NCBI GenBank assembly: GCA_020284085.1
Contig: JACEVL010001161.1
Span: forward strand, 5,414,930 to 5,478,929
Direction of reading: 5' to 3'
Length of the DNA stretch: 64,000 nt
Origin: Aporrectodea caliginosa
Lineage: Eukaryota; Annelida; Clitellata; Crassiclitellata; Lumbricidae
The position numbers were made by a program, and so were the translations under genes. The notes under the pieces were generated by a model. That model saw nothing but the letters and a program-made list of their open reading frames with translations, made no database searches and was not told the DNA's origin. This document shows positions 54,727 through 64,000 of this stretch, in pieces. Numbering within the stretch: position 1 is the stretch's first letter; the number at the start of each line of letters is the position of its first letter.

Positions 54727-54728
54727 AT

Positions 54729-55479
54729 ATTTTAGTTCAGATACTAATTTCAATGTTACTTGCATAAGATAACATACTGTAAGACGGTCTTTCAGGAAAA
54801 TTATACACTGTTTTTCAGCAATTATCACACATAAATTTTTAATGTAAAATGAAAAGATTCCTGATAAACAGCAATAATGTACACGAGATATCAATTCAGC
54901 TATTCAATGATATAACAGCATTGGTTTCAAGTTTACAAAACCTGTAATTATGAAGTTTACAAAACATGAAATTATGAGATGAAATTTATAATTTTAATTT
55001 TCAAACTTTTTTTTCATTCAATGCAACCAGACATCATAATTAAAATACATACATAGGCATACATTGAAAATGACAGTTCTTTATCACATGTTAAAGATAT
55101 GAATAGAAAAGAGTATTGTAATTTGACCTGAGATTCTTAATCTTTCACTTTTAATTTTTAATTTCAGTTTAATGGTTATTAAATTTTATTATAGATGTTA
55201 TTTTCACATGAAATTCTTAGTTTAGTTATAAATGTTTACATAGGTAATCAATCATTACAAACAAGCAATGTTGTTAGCATAATTTCTGTAAACATCCATT
55301 GCTGTAAGTACTGCGTCTTGCTTGATTAGGATTCATAAAAAATACGGAAGATGAGAAAGAAGCCCACAGAAAATCGAATAGATTTTCAAGACTGCTGTAA
55401 ACATATAGAAGATTCTGCATTCAGTCAATGTTTTTATCTGTAATTCTTCCCGACTCCAAAGATCTATTTTCACCCAGGT
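54729..55479. other. AT-rich stretch, nothing recognised
   Basis: No frame, hairpin or module of note. Confidence 0.5.
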
Positions 55480-55610
55480 TTTCTGGCCTTCTCAGTAGTT
55501 TCTGTTGCTGGCCCTAGACTATGGACACACTTTTGTGGCCTTCAGCTCTCTACTAAAAGCCCATCTTTCCCAAGCAGAAACTGACCATTGTTGGCTACTT
55601 CAGAAATTCA
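55480..55610 (+). pseudogene. LINE C-terminal debris
   Basis: Reads VAGPRLWTHF ... LSTKSPSFPS, recalling the FSVAGPRLWNSLP-to-KTHLF stretch at the end of CR1/Rex1-like LINEs. Short and decayed. Confidence 0.4.
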
Positions 55611-55665
55611 TGTGTCTTCATTACATTTTAATGCTGAGAACCAAGAGATATATTTAAAGCGCGTA

Positions 55666-55717
55666 ATATATATATATATATATATATAGCTGTATATATA
55701 TATATATATATATATAT
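55666..55717. repeat. (AT)n with central AGCT
   Basis: Two AT runs around tagctg form a near-perfect palindrome. It precedes a SINE tail. Confidence 0.85.
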
Positions 55718-56004
55718 TGTATTGTATTGTATTGTATTGTATTTGAACACTTGTTATAGCGCCCCAACCAGATTTCCCATTCAGAGGCGCTCCCGACTAC
55801 TGCGCGAACGCTGAATCGGAGTTTCACGCCGAAGCGCATGAGCAATTGCGAGTGAAGGACTTGCCCAGAGGTCCCTACGCGGCGACTTTGAGGTGGATTC
55901 GAACCCGCAACCCTCCAGCTGCAAGGCACTGAACATACCCCTACACCACCGCGCCCCAGTTGTATTGTGATGTGTTGTATTGTGTGTTGTATTGTACTCC
56001 ACGT
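55718..56004 (-). repeat. tRNA-derived SINE, family P (copy 3)
   Basis: Same tail (ttgtattgtattg), body and head as 24598-24880, B box complement GGATTCGAACCC at about 55895-55907. The shared 5' flank runs to cacgtttataat. Confidence 0.85.
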
Positions 56005-56140
56005 TTATAATGCGACCGAGCCACCCGCAGTAAAGATCCGAGAAATTAATCTCTGATAATCCGACCCGACCGGGAAGCGAACCCGGGGCGCCGGCGCGAC
56101 GAGCGGGCACCAACCCACTCGGCCACTCAGGATCCTTATA
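56005..56140 (-). repeat. tRNA-derived SINE head, Ser/Leu-like
   Basis: On the minus strand: GAGTGGCCGAGTGGGTTGG (A-box region), a long variable arm, then CGGGTTCGCTTCCCGG (B box). The acceptor end does not pair cleanly. It joins the family-P SINE directly, so the two may be one composite element. Confidence 0.6.
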
Positions 56141-56784
56141 TATATATATATATATATAGCTGTTCTAGTATGAGGAACTAGAAGCTCGTCTGTTTGATGA
56201 GCGTAGTGGTCGATGGGAGGAGGCTGAAAGAGGCCGCAGTAATACATCAGCTAAATATTTTGGGGCAAGACCCTTTCAGCCTTGAAGACTAGAATGAGGA
56301 TTTTGAATATATGCAAACTGTAACAATGTAAAAACGGAAATGGTAAGCAAACATGAAAACACGCATCCAGACACGCCCAGCCCCTCCCCAATATGGATAT
56401 GCACATCCATCTTTTCTTCTGTGAAGTTATATTCAAAATTCAAATACTCCCAACAATGTATTTTATTATATGAAAACTGTTAGCAATCATAACATGTCAT
56501 AAAGATTTCATATGAAAGACTGCAGCATCCTAGGTTTTATTTAGATGCCACTTATAAAAGTGCTTTACAACAGAATGCACATATAAATGCCCTACGCTGC
56601 AAAACAGGAGCAATAGGCACTTTCACAGCACCAGTAGGCTATTCTCAAGAATCGCCCAAAGTTTGTGAGGTATTTCCCGAATCCGTTGTGATGGCATATA
56701 TTCTGTCATCAAGATGAAGAGAGGGCTTTCATATGATATACTATTTGGAATGAATAAAATACCAACCTTCTTTGTAATCATTGG
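56141..56784. other. Unassigned stretch
   Basis: A short (AT)n at 56137-56158, then sequence without frames or modules that I recognise. Confidence 0.45.
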
Positions 56785-57237
56785 CTAGTCTGGATAGCAG
56801 CGCTCGTTGGTCGTGATCGATATATTGACGTAGTTACAGAATGCCAGTTCGTAACTCCTGTGGACTCGGGCAGCTGTCCCTCGTGTAGATTGTTCGGATC
56901 CGGTAGCGTGTAAGTCAACCATTCGATTCAATCGTAAACATAACAGGGTCTTAAGCAGGGAAAAGGTAGATTTCTTGTCGACATCGACCAGTTCTACGCC
57001 GTCCACATATGCAGCAACAGCCGACAATTATTGCTGATATATCGCAAATGCAACAGCCACGAGTTTATGTTTAACTCGACAAGTATTCTTGTGGCTTCTG
57101 TATGTTCTAAATTTCTTCAAATCATCTACCTTCCAAGGCTTCGATCGATTAAAGTCATCCACTCCGAACGATTCGTCTAACCTAAACGCCATGCATAACT
57201 CTTGTTTATGAACGGCGACCTTGACCTTTCCCGTCAT
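56785..57237 (-). pseudogene. Possible SAP-like protein fragment, one in-frame stop
   Basis: Minus frame: Met at 57237, FRLDESFGVDDFNRSKPWKV, DDLKKFRTYRSHKNTCRVKH, KLVAVAFAIYQQ, then TAA (57028-57030) and the same frame continues LSAVAAYVDGVELVDVDKK to 56785. DDLKKF...KLVAVA resembles a SAP (DNA-binding) helix pair as seen at the N-termini of uncharacterised, often transposon-linked, invertebrate proteins. The stop and the lack of any downstream domain argue for a relic or a single exon. Confidence 0.35.
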
Positions 57238-57884
57238 GCCTTGCGGGGAAAATTAATGCTGATCTGGCTAGAATTCAATGGCATTGAAACTATGACCACA
57301 TCGAAACTTAAAATGTCCAAATATCGGAATTTAAAGTAAATTTTGAGTTGAAATATAGTTGGGTTGAGATCTATAGAAATTCAAATGAAAACGTTCGTTA
57401 AAAATTTCGTATGGCTAAAGTGTTGCATTGGCGAATCTTTAAGTCCGATGACCTAGAAATTCTCCCGTGGTCCCCACTTCTGATGTTAAATCAACGGTCA
57501 ACGTGATTGGTTGCGAATCAGAGCGTTGACCTATATGCTACGTGTGACGTAAGATTGCATATTTAATTAGCATGCGTGACGTGGACAAATGGCCTTACTA
57601 TGGCTATGAGACCGGTATTGAGATATAGCCTCGTCGAAAAGTTGGAAATTTAAAATGGCCATATATCGGCGTTTAAATAAAATTGCGAACTGAAAATAGT
57701 CGCGTTGATCTAGACGTTGCGTAATAATGTTTTGTAAATTTTTTCAAATCGCTAAACCGTTCCGTTTCGGAGCCTTTAGCCGGACAGCGAAACATACATA
57801 CATACATACATACATACGGAAGGACATCGTAAACAGACTAAGAATTATAATATAAGATTACTATTATTATTGTTATTATTATAA
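57238..57884. repeat. Two diverged direct repeats of about 140 bp
   Basis: 57290-57430 and 57628-57780 share the order tcgaaa..ttaaaatg.ccaaatatcgg, gttga.atctag, ttcgta..gctaaa. They end at aaacatacatacatac (57788-57817), the tail of an unidentified retroelement. Confidence 0.5.
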
Positions 57885-57889
57885 TGATT

Positions 57890-57975
<86 letters not shown>

Positions 57976-57976
57976 T
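57885..57976. repeat. (CAT)n microsatellite
   Basis: About 30 units, directly next to a minus-strand family-T SINE tail, as at 11242. Confidence 0.95.
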
Positions 57977-58160
57977 TATTTAGCACCACCATAAAATGAC
58001 CATTTCAATTGATGGCGCTGAGCAATTGTGAGTGAAGAGCTTGCTCAAGGTCCACCATACACAGTAATTATCTCAGGGGAGGCTCCAACCTGTGCTCTCC
58101 CGGCCTCTCCGCGTACAAGGCCAGCACTCTAAGCAACAGTCTACCATGTCCCATAAAACG
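57977..58160 (-). repeat. tRNA-derived SINE, family T (copy 7)
   Basis: Body gagcaattgtgagtgaagag...cttgctcaagg, then complement of the head with anticodon region TTGTACGC and A box, ending tgtccca. 3' end atttatttagcaccacc against the CAT run. Confidence 0.7.
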
Positions 58161-58275
58161 CTGTCACTTCCCGCGGTGCCTGTTTTGCTGGACCAAACAC
58201 ATTGAAAAACAGCCATTGGCACAGCTGATTGCGTCAGTTAGGCTACTTTTACTGCATGTATAGAACTACTAATAT

Positions 58276-58430
58276 CCATAGGCGTAGCTACATGGAGGCA
58301 CGAGGAGGCAGTTGCCTCCTCTTGCTTTCTCTATATATACTGGAACTTTTATTGACCAATGACCCCAATAACCAGAATTTTGCCAAGTTGCCTCCTCTTG
58401 AATTTAAGTCTGGCTACGCTCCTGCATAGG
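58276..58430. mobile_element. Short inverted-repeat MITE
   Basis: Ends ataGGCGTAGCtac and, reversed, CAGGAGCGTAGCcag. Inner GAGGAGGCARTTG occurs on both sides. CATA is present on both edges. Family not assigned. Confidence 0.5.
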
Positions 58431-58435
58431 CCTAC

Positions 58436-60349
58436 AGTACATGTAGGCCTACGTGTTATTCACGCATCGCATTAATTCTTTCCTAATTTATATGGCTTGA
58501 ATTGATTTATTGCCGTTTTGTAAATAGTTTCATGTAACTGAAACTGACAAAAATGCGCGATATGAAAACTTATCCGCCAGTGTTCCTTCATCAAAAACAC
58601 CTTCAGGAATGCCACACCATAGGGTAGATTGCGGCGGAAAGTCGGAGTTATTGCTATGCTTCTTCGAAATTTAAATCTACAACACTTTTCTCTTCCGGTT
58701 GGTTATGAAATTGCTTCACAATGATTTCATCACAGCAGAAATTGTTTCTGAGGGCAACTACCTCCACTCCGACCACTCTCCTTTCACCAATTAAGACTAA
58801 GAGCTAACAACCATACTCTCCCACCCATGGCAAAGACAACTCTCAATTTATTCCCAAATCCTTATATAAACATATTAACTACTTTATTTTAAAATTTTCT
58901 ATTTACTTTCAGTTGTCCATTATCACACATGTCAGCATTTCTGCGTTTTTGTCAGATTGTTTTAATCAATAGACGAATATATAATAAGTTAAGACACCTT
59001 TAAATCGCTTTCTACCGTTCTAATATTAAAGCAACGGTGGACACTGATTTTTATATCTGTCTACTGATTTCAACTTCCTGTTCTGAATGTGTGCCTTTGC
59101 CACAATGTAAGAAATTGCAAATAACTTCTGCCCGAAAAGCATCAATGTTTATGTTTTGATACATATTGCTTATAAGACTGGTTGAACTTCAACAGCTGTT
59201 ATGTAGTTTAGGATTTCATCTATGGTATGCCCTGTTGTTTCAGAAGATAGACAATTTCTTTATTATATAAAAACACAACTTTGTTGATCTATAATACATT
59301 CGTCGATCACGCTATAACATATTTCCGCCGAAGCACACCATTTGTGTAATATGGTCCTGTGATCGAATGTGTAATATGGGCCATATTTTTATGGAATGAA
59401 ACAGTAGAAATAGGCCGTTATAGCTACTTTTTCCATGTAACCGGTTCTCAGTGTTGTTTACATTAGGCATAGGCCAAATTGTTTCTTAATGGTTATCCTA
59501 GTCAGTTTAATCTTAGGAAATCGTTTTTTACTGTTTTAATATTAGTCTGCGGCACGGAAACATTGCAATTCCATCTTTAAAATGGTGGTCCATATTACAC
59601 ACGTGGTCGTGTAATATGAACCACTTTTCCGTATTTTGAAAAAAATTCGTTAAAAATTTATTTGCACAGAATAAGGAATAATTCCTTCATATTTGGCCAC
59701 AACTCATGCCAAGTAATGCATGGAATAAACAAACTACACGTTTAATTGCTTCTGTACTATGAAATAGTAAAAGTTTCTTAGGAGGTCCATATTAAAAGCC
59801 TTTCCCCTACTTGGTACTAATTTCGTCCTTCTGGTCTTACATCAAAGACTGCGACTTGTCGACTACATTAATTAATTGATACAGCTGATGATACCAGGGT
59901 GATTGCACTGACTACCGAACTCTATAGTAAAGTGTTAGGATATTCCGTGGTTTAAACTATACCTTATCACTATACCTTAATTATGAACGGTCAAGTCTGT
60001 GGGTTCATGGGGGGGGGGTAGCCCCCTAGTCCCTGATAAACTCCGCCCATGGCTATAGGCTCCTTACTTACTTACTTATTTACTTAATGATAAATTTTAT
60101 GCACATAGCAAAAACATTTTTCTAAAATTTCTTTAAACCGTCTTAATTAGGACGGGCAAATATACTATTTATATTTTATAGTAATTGATAATTAATTATT
60201 GTAAAAGAGCGTTGCGTAGGCCTAAACGAATGAAGGATCAGAAGGAATGAACGCACCAGTAAATAAGATTGAATAATTGCTCTGTATGCCGTTCAGATGA
60301 GAAATTCCAGAACGGTTAAATCGTTTCAATTATATTGGTTGCTCTCCTT
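58436..60349. other. Unassigned non-coding stretch
   Basis: Contains H1-like gacacctttaaatcgctttc at 58993, repeated tgtaatatggNccat words at 59345-59630, and a (TTAC)n run at 60062-60086 that resembles a LINE-A tail. No coding region. Confidence 0.4.
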
Positions 60350-60690
60350 AAACACCTTTATATCACGTAATTTAAGGGCTATATCAATTCGGAAATTTCG
60401 CGTAATCCGTTGAGTCTAGCTTTAACAAGTCTGCAAAAATATCTCTAGCCTACTAAATTAATAATCTCTCAGAAAACATCTCTCACACATTAAATCTCCG
60501 CCACTAGGCTACCTGTGGTAGTGCCAGTCCAAAGCCTGGAGAAAGCAGAAGGGCGACGCTAATCATTTTTAGTCTATTATCACTCAGTGTCGTTAAGCAG
60601 TAGGCTAACTAATTAACCGTCTTACACAAGAGATAAATGTATTTTATATAAAGTAGATTTTAACATTGGTGTTACAGACCTACTGGCCTA
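60350..60690. other. H1 and H2 type-b module
   Basis: H1-like taaacacctttatatcacg at 60348, and type-b (gtgccagtccaaagcctgg ... ggcgacgctaatcattttt ... tcagtgtcgttaagc) at 60513-60600. Confidence 0.55.
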
Positions 60691-60753
60691 GGCTTCACGC
60701 AGAGTGAGGTTTATAGGCTTAAAAGCCTTATTAATAAAGGAAAAGTTGTGTAA
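60691..60753 (+). pseudogene. LINE-D-like C-terminal fragment
   Basis: FTQSEVYRLKSLINKGKVV then TAA (to 60753) aligns with FQNEVYRLVKIINKGKIL, the end of LINE-D at 43363. 5'-truncated. Confidence 0.65.
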
Positions 60754-61156
60754 ATAGGCCTGCTGTCGTTTATAAGCTCGTGCAAAGAGATTTTCTTTTG
60801 TGTATGTAGGCTAATAAGTTATTAAAGTGTAGGCCCTATAAATATGGTGTAGGCTAGGCCAGTCTTGTTCTTTAATGTTTGTAACTACTTCTATAATTTT
60901 ATTTCATTATATCATTTCATTGGGCCTACTTGAGTAAAATTAAAGAATAGAATCAGAATCTCACGCTGTGGTTGTAGGCTAAGCATTATAAATATTATCT
61001 TCTCTGGTGAATGTTTTTAAAAGATAACGAATCTCAATTCAGGTGTACATGACATATTGTATGCACATGTGCACTTCGACGTGTTTGTTACTTCATTTTT
61101 ATCGGACTTTCGTGAACTAGGCTACTGACTTTATTCTGTTGACAGTGATTTCACTT
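60754..61156. other. Unassigned AT-rich stretch
   Basis: Probable 3' UTR of the LINE-D-like fragment at its start. Otherwise nothing recognised. Confidence 0.4.
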
Positions 61157-61164
61157 GTTCGGGT

Positions 61165-61716
61165 CAGGGGCGGCACAACCAGTTCAAAATTAGGTAGGCA
61201 CGGAGGGAAATGGGTGCTTACTATTAAAGTAAGAGAATATATGTCATAGTCTAATAGTGCTTACTGACAGTACCTGACTAGTCAGTAGTCACTAATGAAC
61301 AGTGAACACCGTCATACCGGCTCATCCCTCAATTTGCGTGAAATCTAGGAACACATTAATCAATGAAGACGCTCCGACGGTAGTCGTTCCCTGAAACGAA
61401 CGCCGTCTGAATGGATAATACATAAAACAAGGCTTCGCAAAACTTGCGTCAACGGTCAAAAGCATACTAGCGCTCCTACCGAGAGGAATCGCGTCGATTA
61501 TCGCGAACAACACATTCAGGAGAAACGCATTTCATGCTCTTCTCACGAATTTGACATAAGACTGAAAATGTTTGCAGACATAATAAATAATCATAAATCA
61601 TAAATATAACAAAGCAGGTACGCATAAATAGGTAGGCACGCAGTGGAGCGTGCCTTATGGAACCGTATTTTCAGTAGGCACTGTGCCTGCGTGCCTAATA
61701 GGATGTGCCGCCTCTG
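61165..61716. mobile_element. hAT-like MITE with 8-bp target duplication
   Basis: GTTCGGGT at 61157-61164 and 61717-61724. Ends CAGGGGCGGCACA and, reversed, CAGAGGCGGCACA. Repeated TAGGCACG words occur near both ends. 552 bp, no transposase. Typical of non-autonomous hAT elements. Confidence 0.85.
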
Positions 61717-61760
61717 GTTCGGGTCAAGATGCGTTTGTTTTTGAGGTGGGCTTTACAATG

Positions 61761-62134
61761 CATAGAACGAGAATTCGCGACTCCAGTCTTTAATATTCGT
61801 AAATATTCGTGAATATTAGGGCATTTTTAATATTCGCAAATATTCGTTGATGACGTCACTGTTTTTACTTTGTTTACAACTAATTTAAGATTAGGTCTAC
61901 TAATTAAGAACATGTGCATTGGTTTTGCGGTGCTATACTTGGTAACTGTTCTTATGCATATTTTGGCACTGATTTGTTTACAATTAATCCAGGATTTGGA
62001 AGAATTAAGAACTAGAAGAATTTAAACAATTTAATATTCTTAATATTCGTTGGCCAGTTTTAATATTCGTCAATATTCGTAAATTTCTAAAAATCTTAAT
62101 ATTCGTAATATGCGCAAAATATACTCGTTCTATG
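61761..62134. mobile_element. MITE with 10-bp target duplication
   Basis: CTTTACAATG (61751-61760) and CTTTACAGTG (62135-62144). TIR CATAGAACGAG on both ends, then imperfect. The interior is rich in AATATTCGT words. The duplication length suggests a Mutator-like type. Confidence 0.65.
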
Positions 62135-62144
62135 CTTTACAGTG

Positions 62145-62599
62145 CCTCTGGAAGTGTTTAGAGTTGTGTGAGCCAACTTGAGACAACTGCGCCAATGTAG
62201 CATAAAGATCCATGACCTAGGCCTAGGCCTAGGCTATAAGGTACATAAAAATCCTAAAATTGTACTATATCCGATACAATCGATCAGCATAATTATAATT
62301 ATTTTTGTAAAAATATTATTTAAACAATTTAATGATTAATTGATTTAAAATGACGGTCTGCTAGATATTGAAGCACTTTCTTTATTAATCAATTTACTTA
62401 GGCTGTTTAAAAGTTCGATACAAATTTCGGATAGGAAACTTAAAATCTTCGCCAAGCGTAGCCTAATATTTAAAACTATTTCGTCACTTACAAAATTTGT
62501 GACTTAAAATCAGAATATTATAATTAAGCCTAATTACAATTAAAATTCAAAGCAATCAAAGTAGTCGTAATGGAAGTATTTATGAAGTAGACCTAGTAG
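62145..62599. other. Unassigned AT-rich stretch
   Basis: Contains TAGGCCTAGGCC runs near 62217-62233. No gene. Confidence 0.4.
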
Positions 62600-62720
62600 G
62601 TCTACACATCACTGGTCTAGTGGCTAGGCCTATAGCTTGCTGGACTATCAACCACACGGTCGCGGATTCAAAAGCCCGCCAGCGCAGTAAACCATCTAGA
62701 GATCTGTGGAAGTTCCCAGA
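62600..62720 (+). repeat. tRNA-derived SINE head
   Basis: GGTCTAGTGGCTAGGCC (A-box-like) and CGCGGATTCAAAAGCC (degenerate B box). The order and spacing resemble a tRNA, but pairing is poor. Confidence 0.45.
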
Positions 62721-62740
62721 GTGTGATTTGCCGGGGGGTT

Positions 62741-62871
62741 GGGGGTCGGACCCCCTCTTTGCTAAGGCCCGACCCCCACACTTCGACCTCCAAAAAAGGT
62801 GTGGGGGTCCAATTTCGACCCCCTCTTTTGGCAGTGCGGCCAGTGCCACAAGAGGGGGTCGAAATTGGACC
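62741..62871. other. Cluster of overlapping GC-rich hairpins
   Basis: Three inverted repeats: GGGGGTC-ggA-CCCCC near 62741-62755; GACCCCCACAC (62771-62781) with GTGTGGGGGTC (62799-62809); and a perfect 22-bp pair at 62806-62827 and 62850-62871 around a 22-base loop. The last two share bases 62806-62809, so they compete. Confidence 0.75.
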
Positions 62872-62872
62872 A

Positions 62873-63267
62873 CTGCAAGCAGTTAGTAGGACTTATTCGT
62901 TTCATTTCCTCATTCGTTCAACAGTTGACAGTTGTGAGGCTCTAAAGAAGAAGAAACAAACAACAAAAACAACAAAACTGAGCGATAATAGATGATTGTA
63001 TAATTTGTATTTCTTTTCACGATTTCTGAATGCTAGTCAAATCTGGATGAGAAAAGCTGTAAGTCACTGTTAAAATTTACATAGCCTAACTTAGGCCTAC
63101 TTAAATGTAGGCCTACAGACTACAGTAGGCTACAGATTAGATCGGTTGAGGTTTCTGAAAGAGTGTGTTTAATATTGATGCAAGCAGCAAACTTAAATCA
63201 ATTCACCTCGTTTCATCCAATGACGTCAATGAAATAGACTGCGCTATATTTTTAACAATTATTTTAA
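62873..63267. other. Unassigned stretch before a hAT exon
   Basis: AT-rich. Ends ttattttaaatactag, a plausible splice acceptor. Confidence 0.4.
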
Positions 63268-63675
63268 ATACTAGACAATATAGCTGAACGATTCCCTTGC
63301 ACAGAGACATTGAAGCTTGCAAATGTCTTGAATCCAACAAGCTGGCCAACAGATGACTTAGAAAAAACGCTGTATGGTTGCAGAGAGGTTGCTGCTCTCT
63401 GCAAGCAACTTTGTTTCAGTTCTATTGCGAGTGTTGAAATCCTATCAGATTTTGCTACTTTTAAAGATAATCTGAAAGTAGGAATGCATCTAAAACAATT
63501 GCTGACAAAACTGTCCATTTATCCTATCTCCAGTGCAGATTGCGAGCGTGGTTTTAGTTCCATGAATCTCCAGCACACAGACACAAGAAACCGACTAAAA
63601 ACTGAAACTGTCAGTGCTCTATTGATGATAGCTGTTAATGGCCCTGCTGTGCAATTTTTCAAGTGTCACGAGTAG
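63268..63675 (+). CDS. hAT transposase C-terminal dimerisation domain (partial)
   Basis: A 135-codon frame open from 63268 to the stop at 63673-63675, with no Met needed if it is a 3' exon. It contains SWPTDDLEKTLYGCREVAAL, LTKLSIYPISSADCERGFSS, MNLQHTDTRNRLKTETVSAL and LMIAVNGP. The 'P.SSA..ER.FS......RNRL......L..I' pattern is the hAT-C dimerisation domain, common in hAT transposases and in host proteins domesticated from them (ZNF862/KIAA1586-like). The upstream BED finger and catalytic core are not in the window. Transposon remnant or exon of a domesticated gene cannot be told apart here. Confidence 0.75.
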   Translation: MLDNIAERFPCTETLKLANVLNPTSWPTDDLEKTLYGCREVAALCKQLCFSSIASVEILSDFATFKDNLKVGMHLKQLLTKLSIYPISSADCERGFSSMNLQHTDTRNRLKTETVSALLMIAVNGPAVQFFKCHE

Positions 63676-64000
63676 GCCCTATGTCTTATCTTGGTTCAAA
63701 AAAGGCAGGCATGGTGCCAACGACAAACCAACAGGGAAGAAAAGGAATGTTGATGAGCTTAGACCAAGATATAAACTTTTTGCCATGATTAAAGACTAGT
63801 CACTACCACTTAGCTAGAGTTCATCACAAATTAGGCTACATCATACATGACAATTTCATTTCAATAATTTTCGCATGATGACTAGTTCATCATAAATAAT
63901 TTGCACTTCGTTATTGATGATTCTTGTTTCTGTTGTCATTTGAAATTATTTCTGTTTTTAGTCCTCAATAGGAACACAAATATCTTCTTATTTGAAGTTA
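63676..64000. other. Right edge, unassigned
   Basis: AT-rich, possibly the 3' UTR or flank of the hAT frame. No further feature seen. Confidence 0.35.

Larger units (their letters stand above)
45619..54728 (+). mobile_element. Ty3/gypsy retroelement in permuted arrangement
   Basis: Order on the plus strand: 179-bp inverted arm; scrambled 53-bp joint; 159-bp segment A; gag C-terminal part plus pol (to 51512); 2.2 kb non-coding; gag N-terminal part (from 53725); segment A again. The reading frame of A continues directly into gag-pol on the left and continues the gag N-terminal frame on the right. The pieces thus fit a gag-pol element opened inside gag instead of at the LTRs. No LTR pair flanks it. 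A 3-bp ATA on each side is the only possible target duplication. Confidence 0.75.

Noticed and set aside
1770..58160. Functional tRNA genes at the B-box matches
   Set aside because: Acceptor stems do not close and each copy continues into a shared SINE body. They are SINE heads.

Overview
This is nuclear DNA of a multicellular animal, most likely a marine invertebrate. The signs are animal-type LINEs (APE endonuclease/RT; RT plus RNase H), tRNA-derived SINEs, a Ty3/gypsy retroelement, piggyBac-, hAT-, mariner- and Mutator-like short elements, and long microsatellites. I could not fix the phylum. I found no host protein-coding gene, rRNA or functional tRNA gene. Nearly everything recognisable is a mobile element or debris of one.

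Two small RNA-like folds recur from about 1 kb to 45 kb and again near 60 kb. H1 is a hairpin around ACACC-TTTAAAA-GGTGT, usually followed by ATGCTATATA. H2 is a 7-bp stem with a 20-nt loop followed by TTAAAC. H2 comes in two loop types: 'a' (AACGGCCTTTG...) and 'b' (AATCATCTTTG..., preceded by CCAGTCCCAAGCC and GGAGGAGGG). H2 stems differ between copies but keep pairing. A LINE at 41.7-44.3 kb (LINE-D, RT tail plus RNase H) ends in H1 then H2, so these folds are best read as 3' ends of a retroelement lineage, copied many times as 5'-truncated or SINE-like units.

Layout. 1-2 kb: repeat debris and a SINE. 2.0-4.3 kb: a three-level nest of LINE fragments. 4.3-17.4 kb: H1/H2 modules, SINEs and microsatellites. 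17.4-22.7 kb: dense DNA transposons (TA element, two TTAA elements, a hAT-like element enclosing one of them, and a mariner-like element with a transposase remnant). 24.0-25.5 kb: an inverted second copy of the 965-bp TTAA element, carrying a SINE and followed by about 240 bp of (CATC)n. 27.3 kb: a short element with TTAGGG-like repeats. 30.8-33.4 kb: a 5'-truncated LINE-A with a long open RT frame; a second fragment lies at 35.2-36.0 kb. 37.4-40.8 kb: an inverted-repeat-bounded element filled with a satellite of about 150 bp rich in AAGATGGCGGC. 45.6-54.7 kb: a Ty3/gypsy element that looks circularly permuted. 54.7-64 kb: LINE and SINE remnants, two short elements with clear target duplications, a GC-rich hairpin cluster, and a hAT dimerisation-domain exon at the right edge.

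The strongest unusual observations are the permuted gypsy element with perfect 179-bp terminal inverted repeats, the covarying H2 stem-loop family, and the higher-order satellite inside a transposon-like frame.
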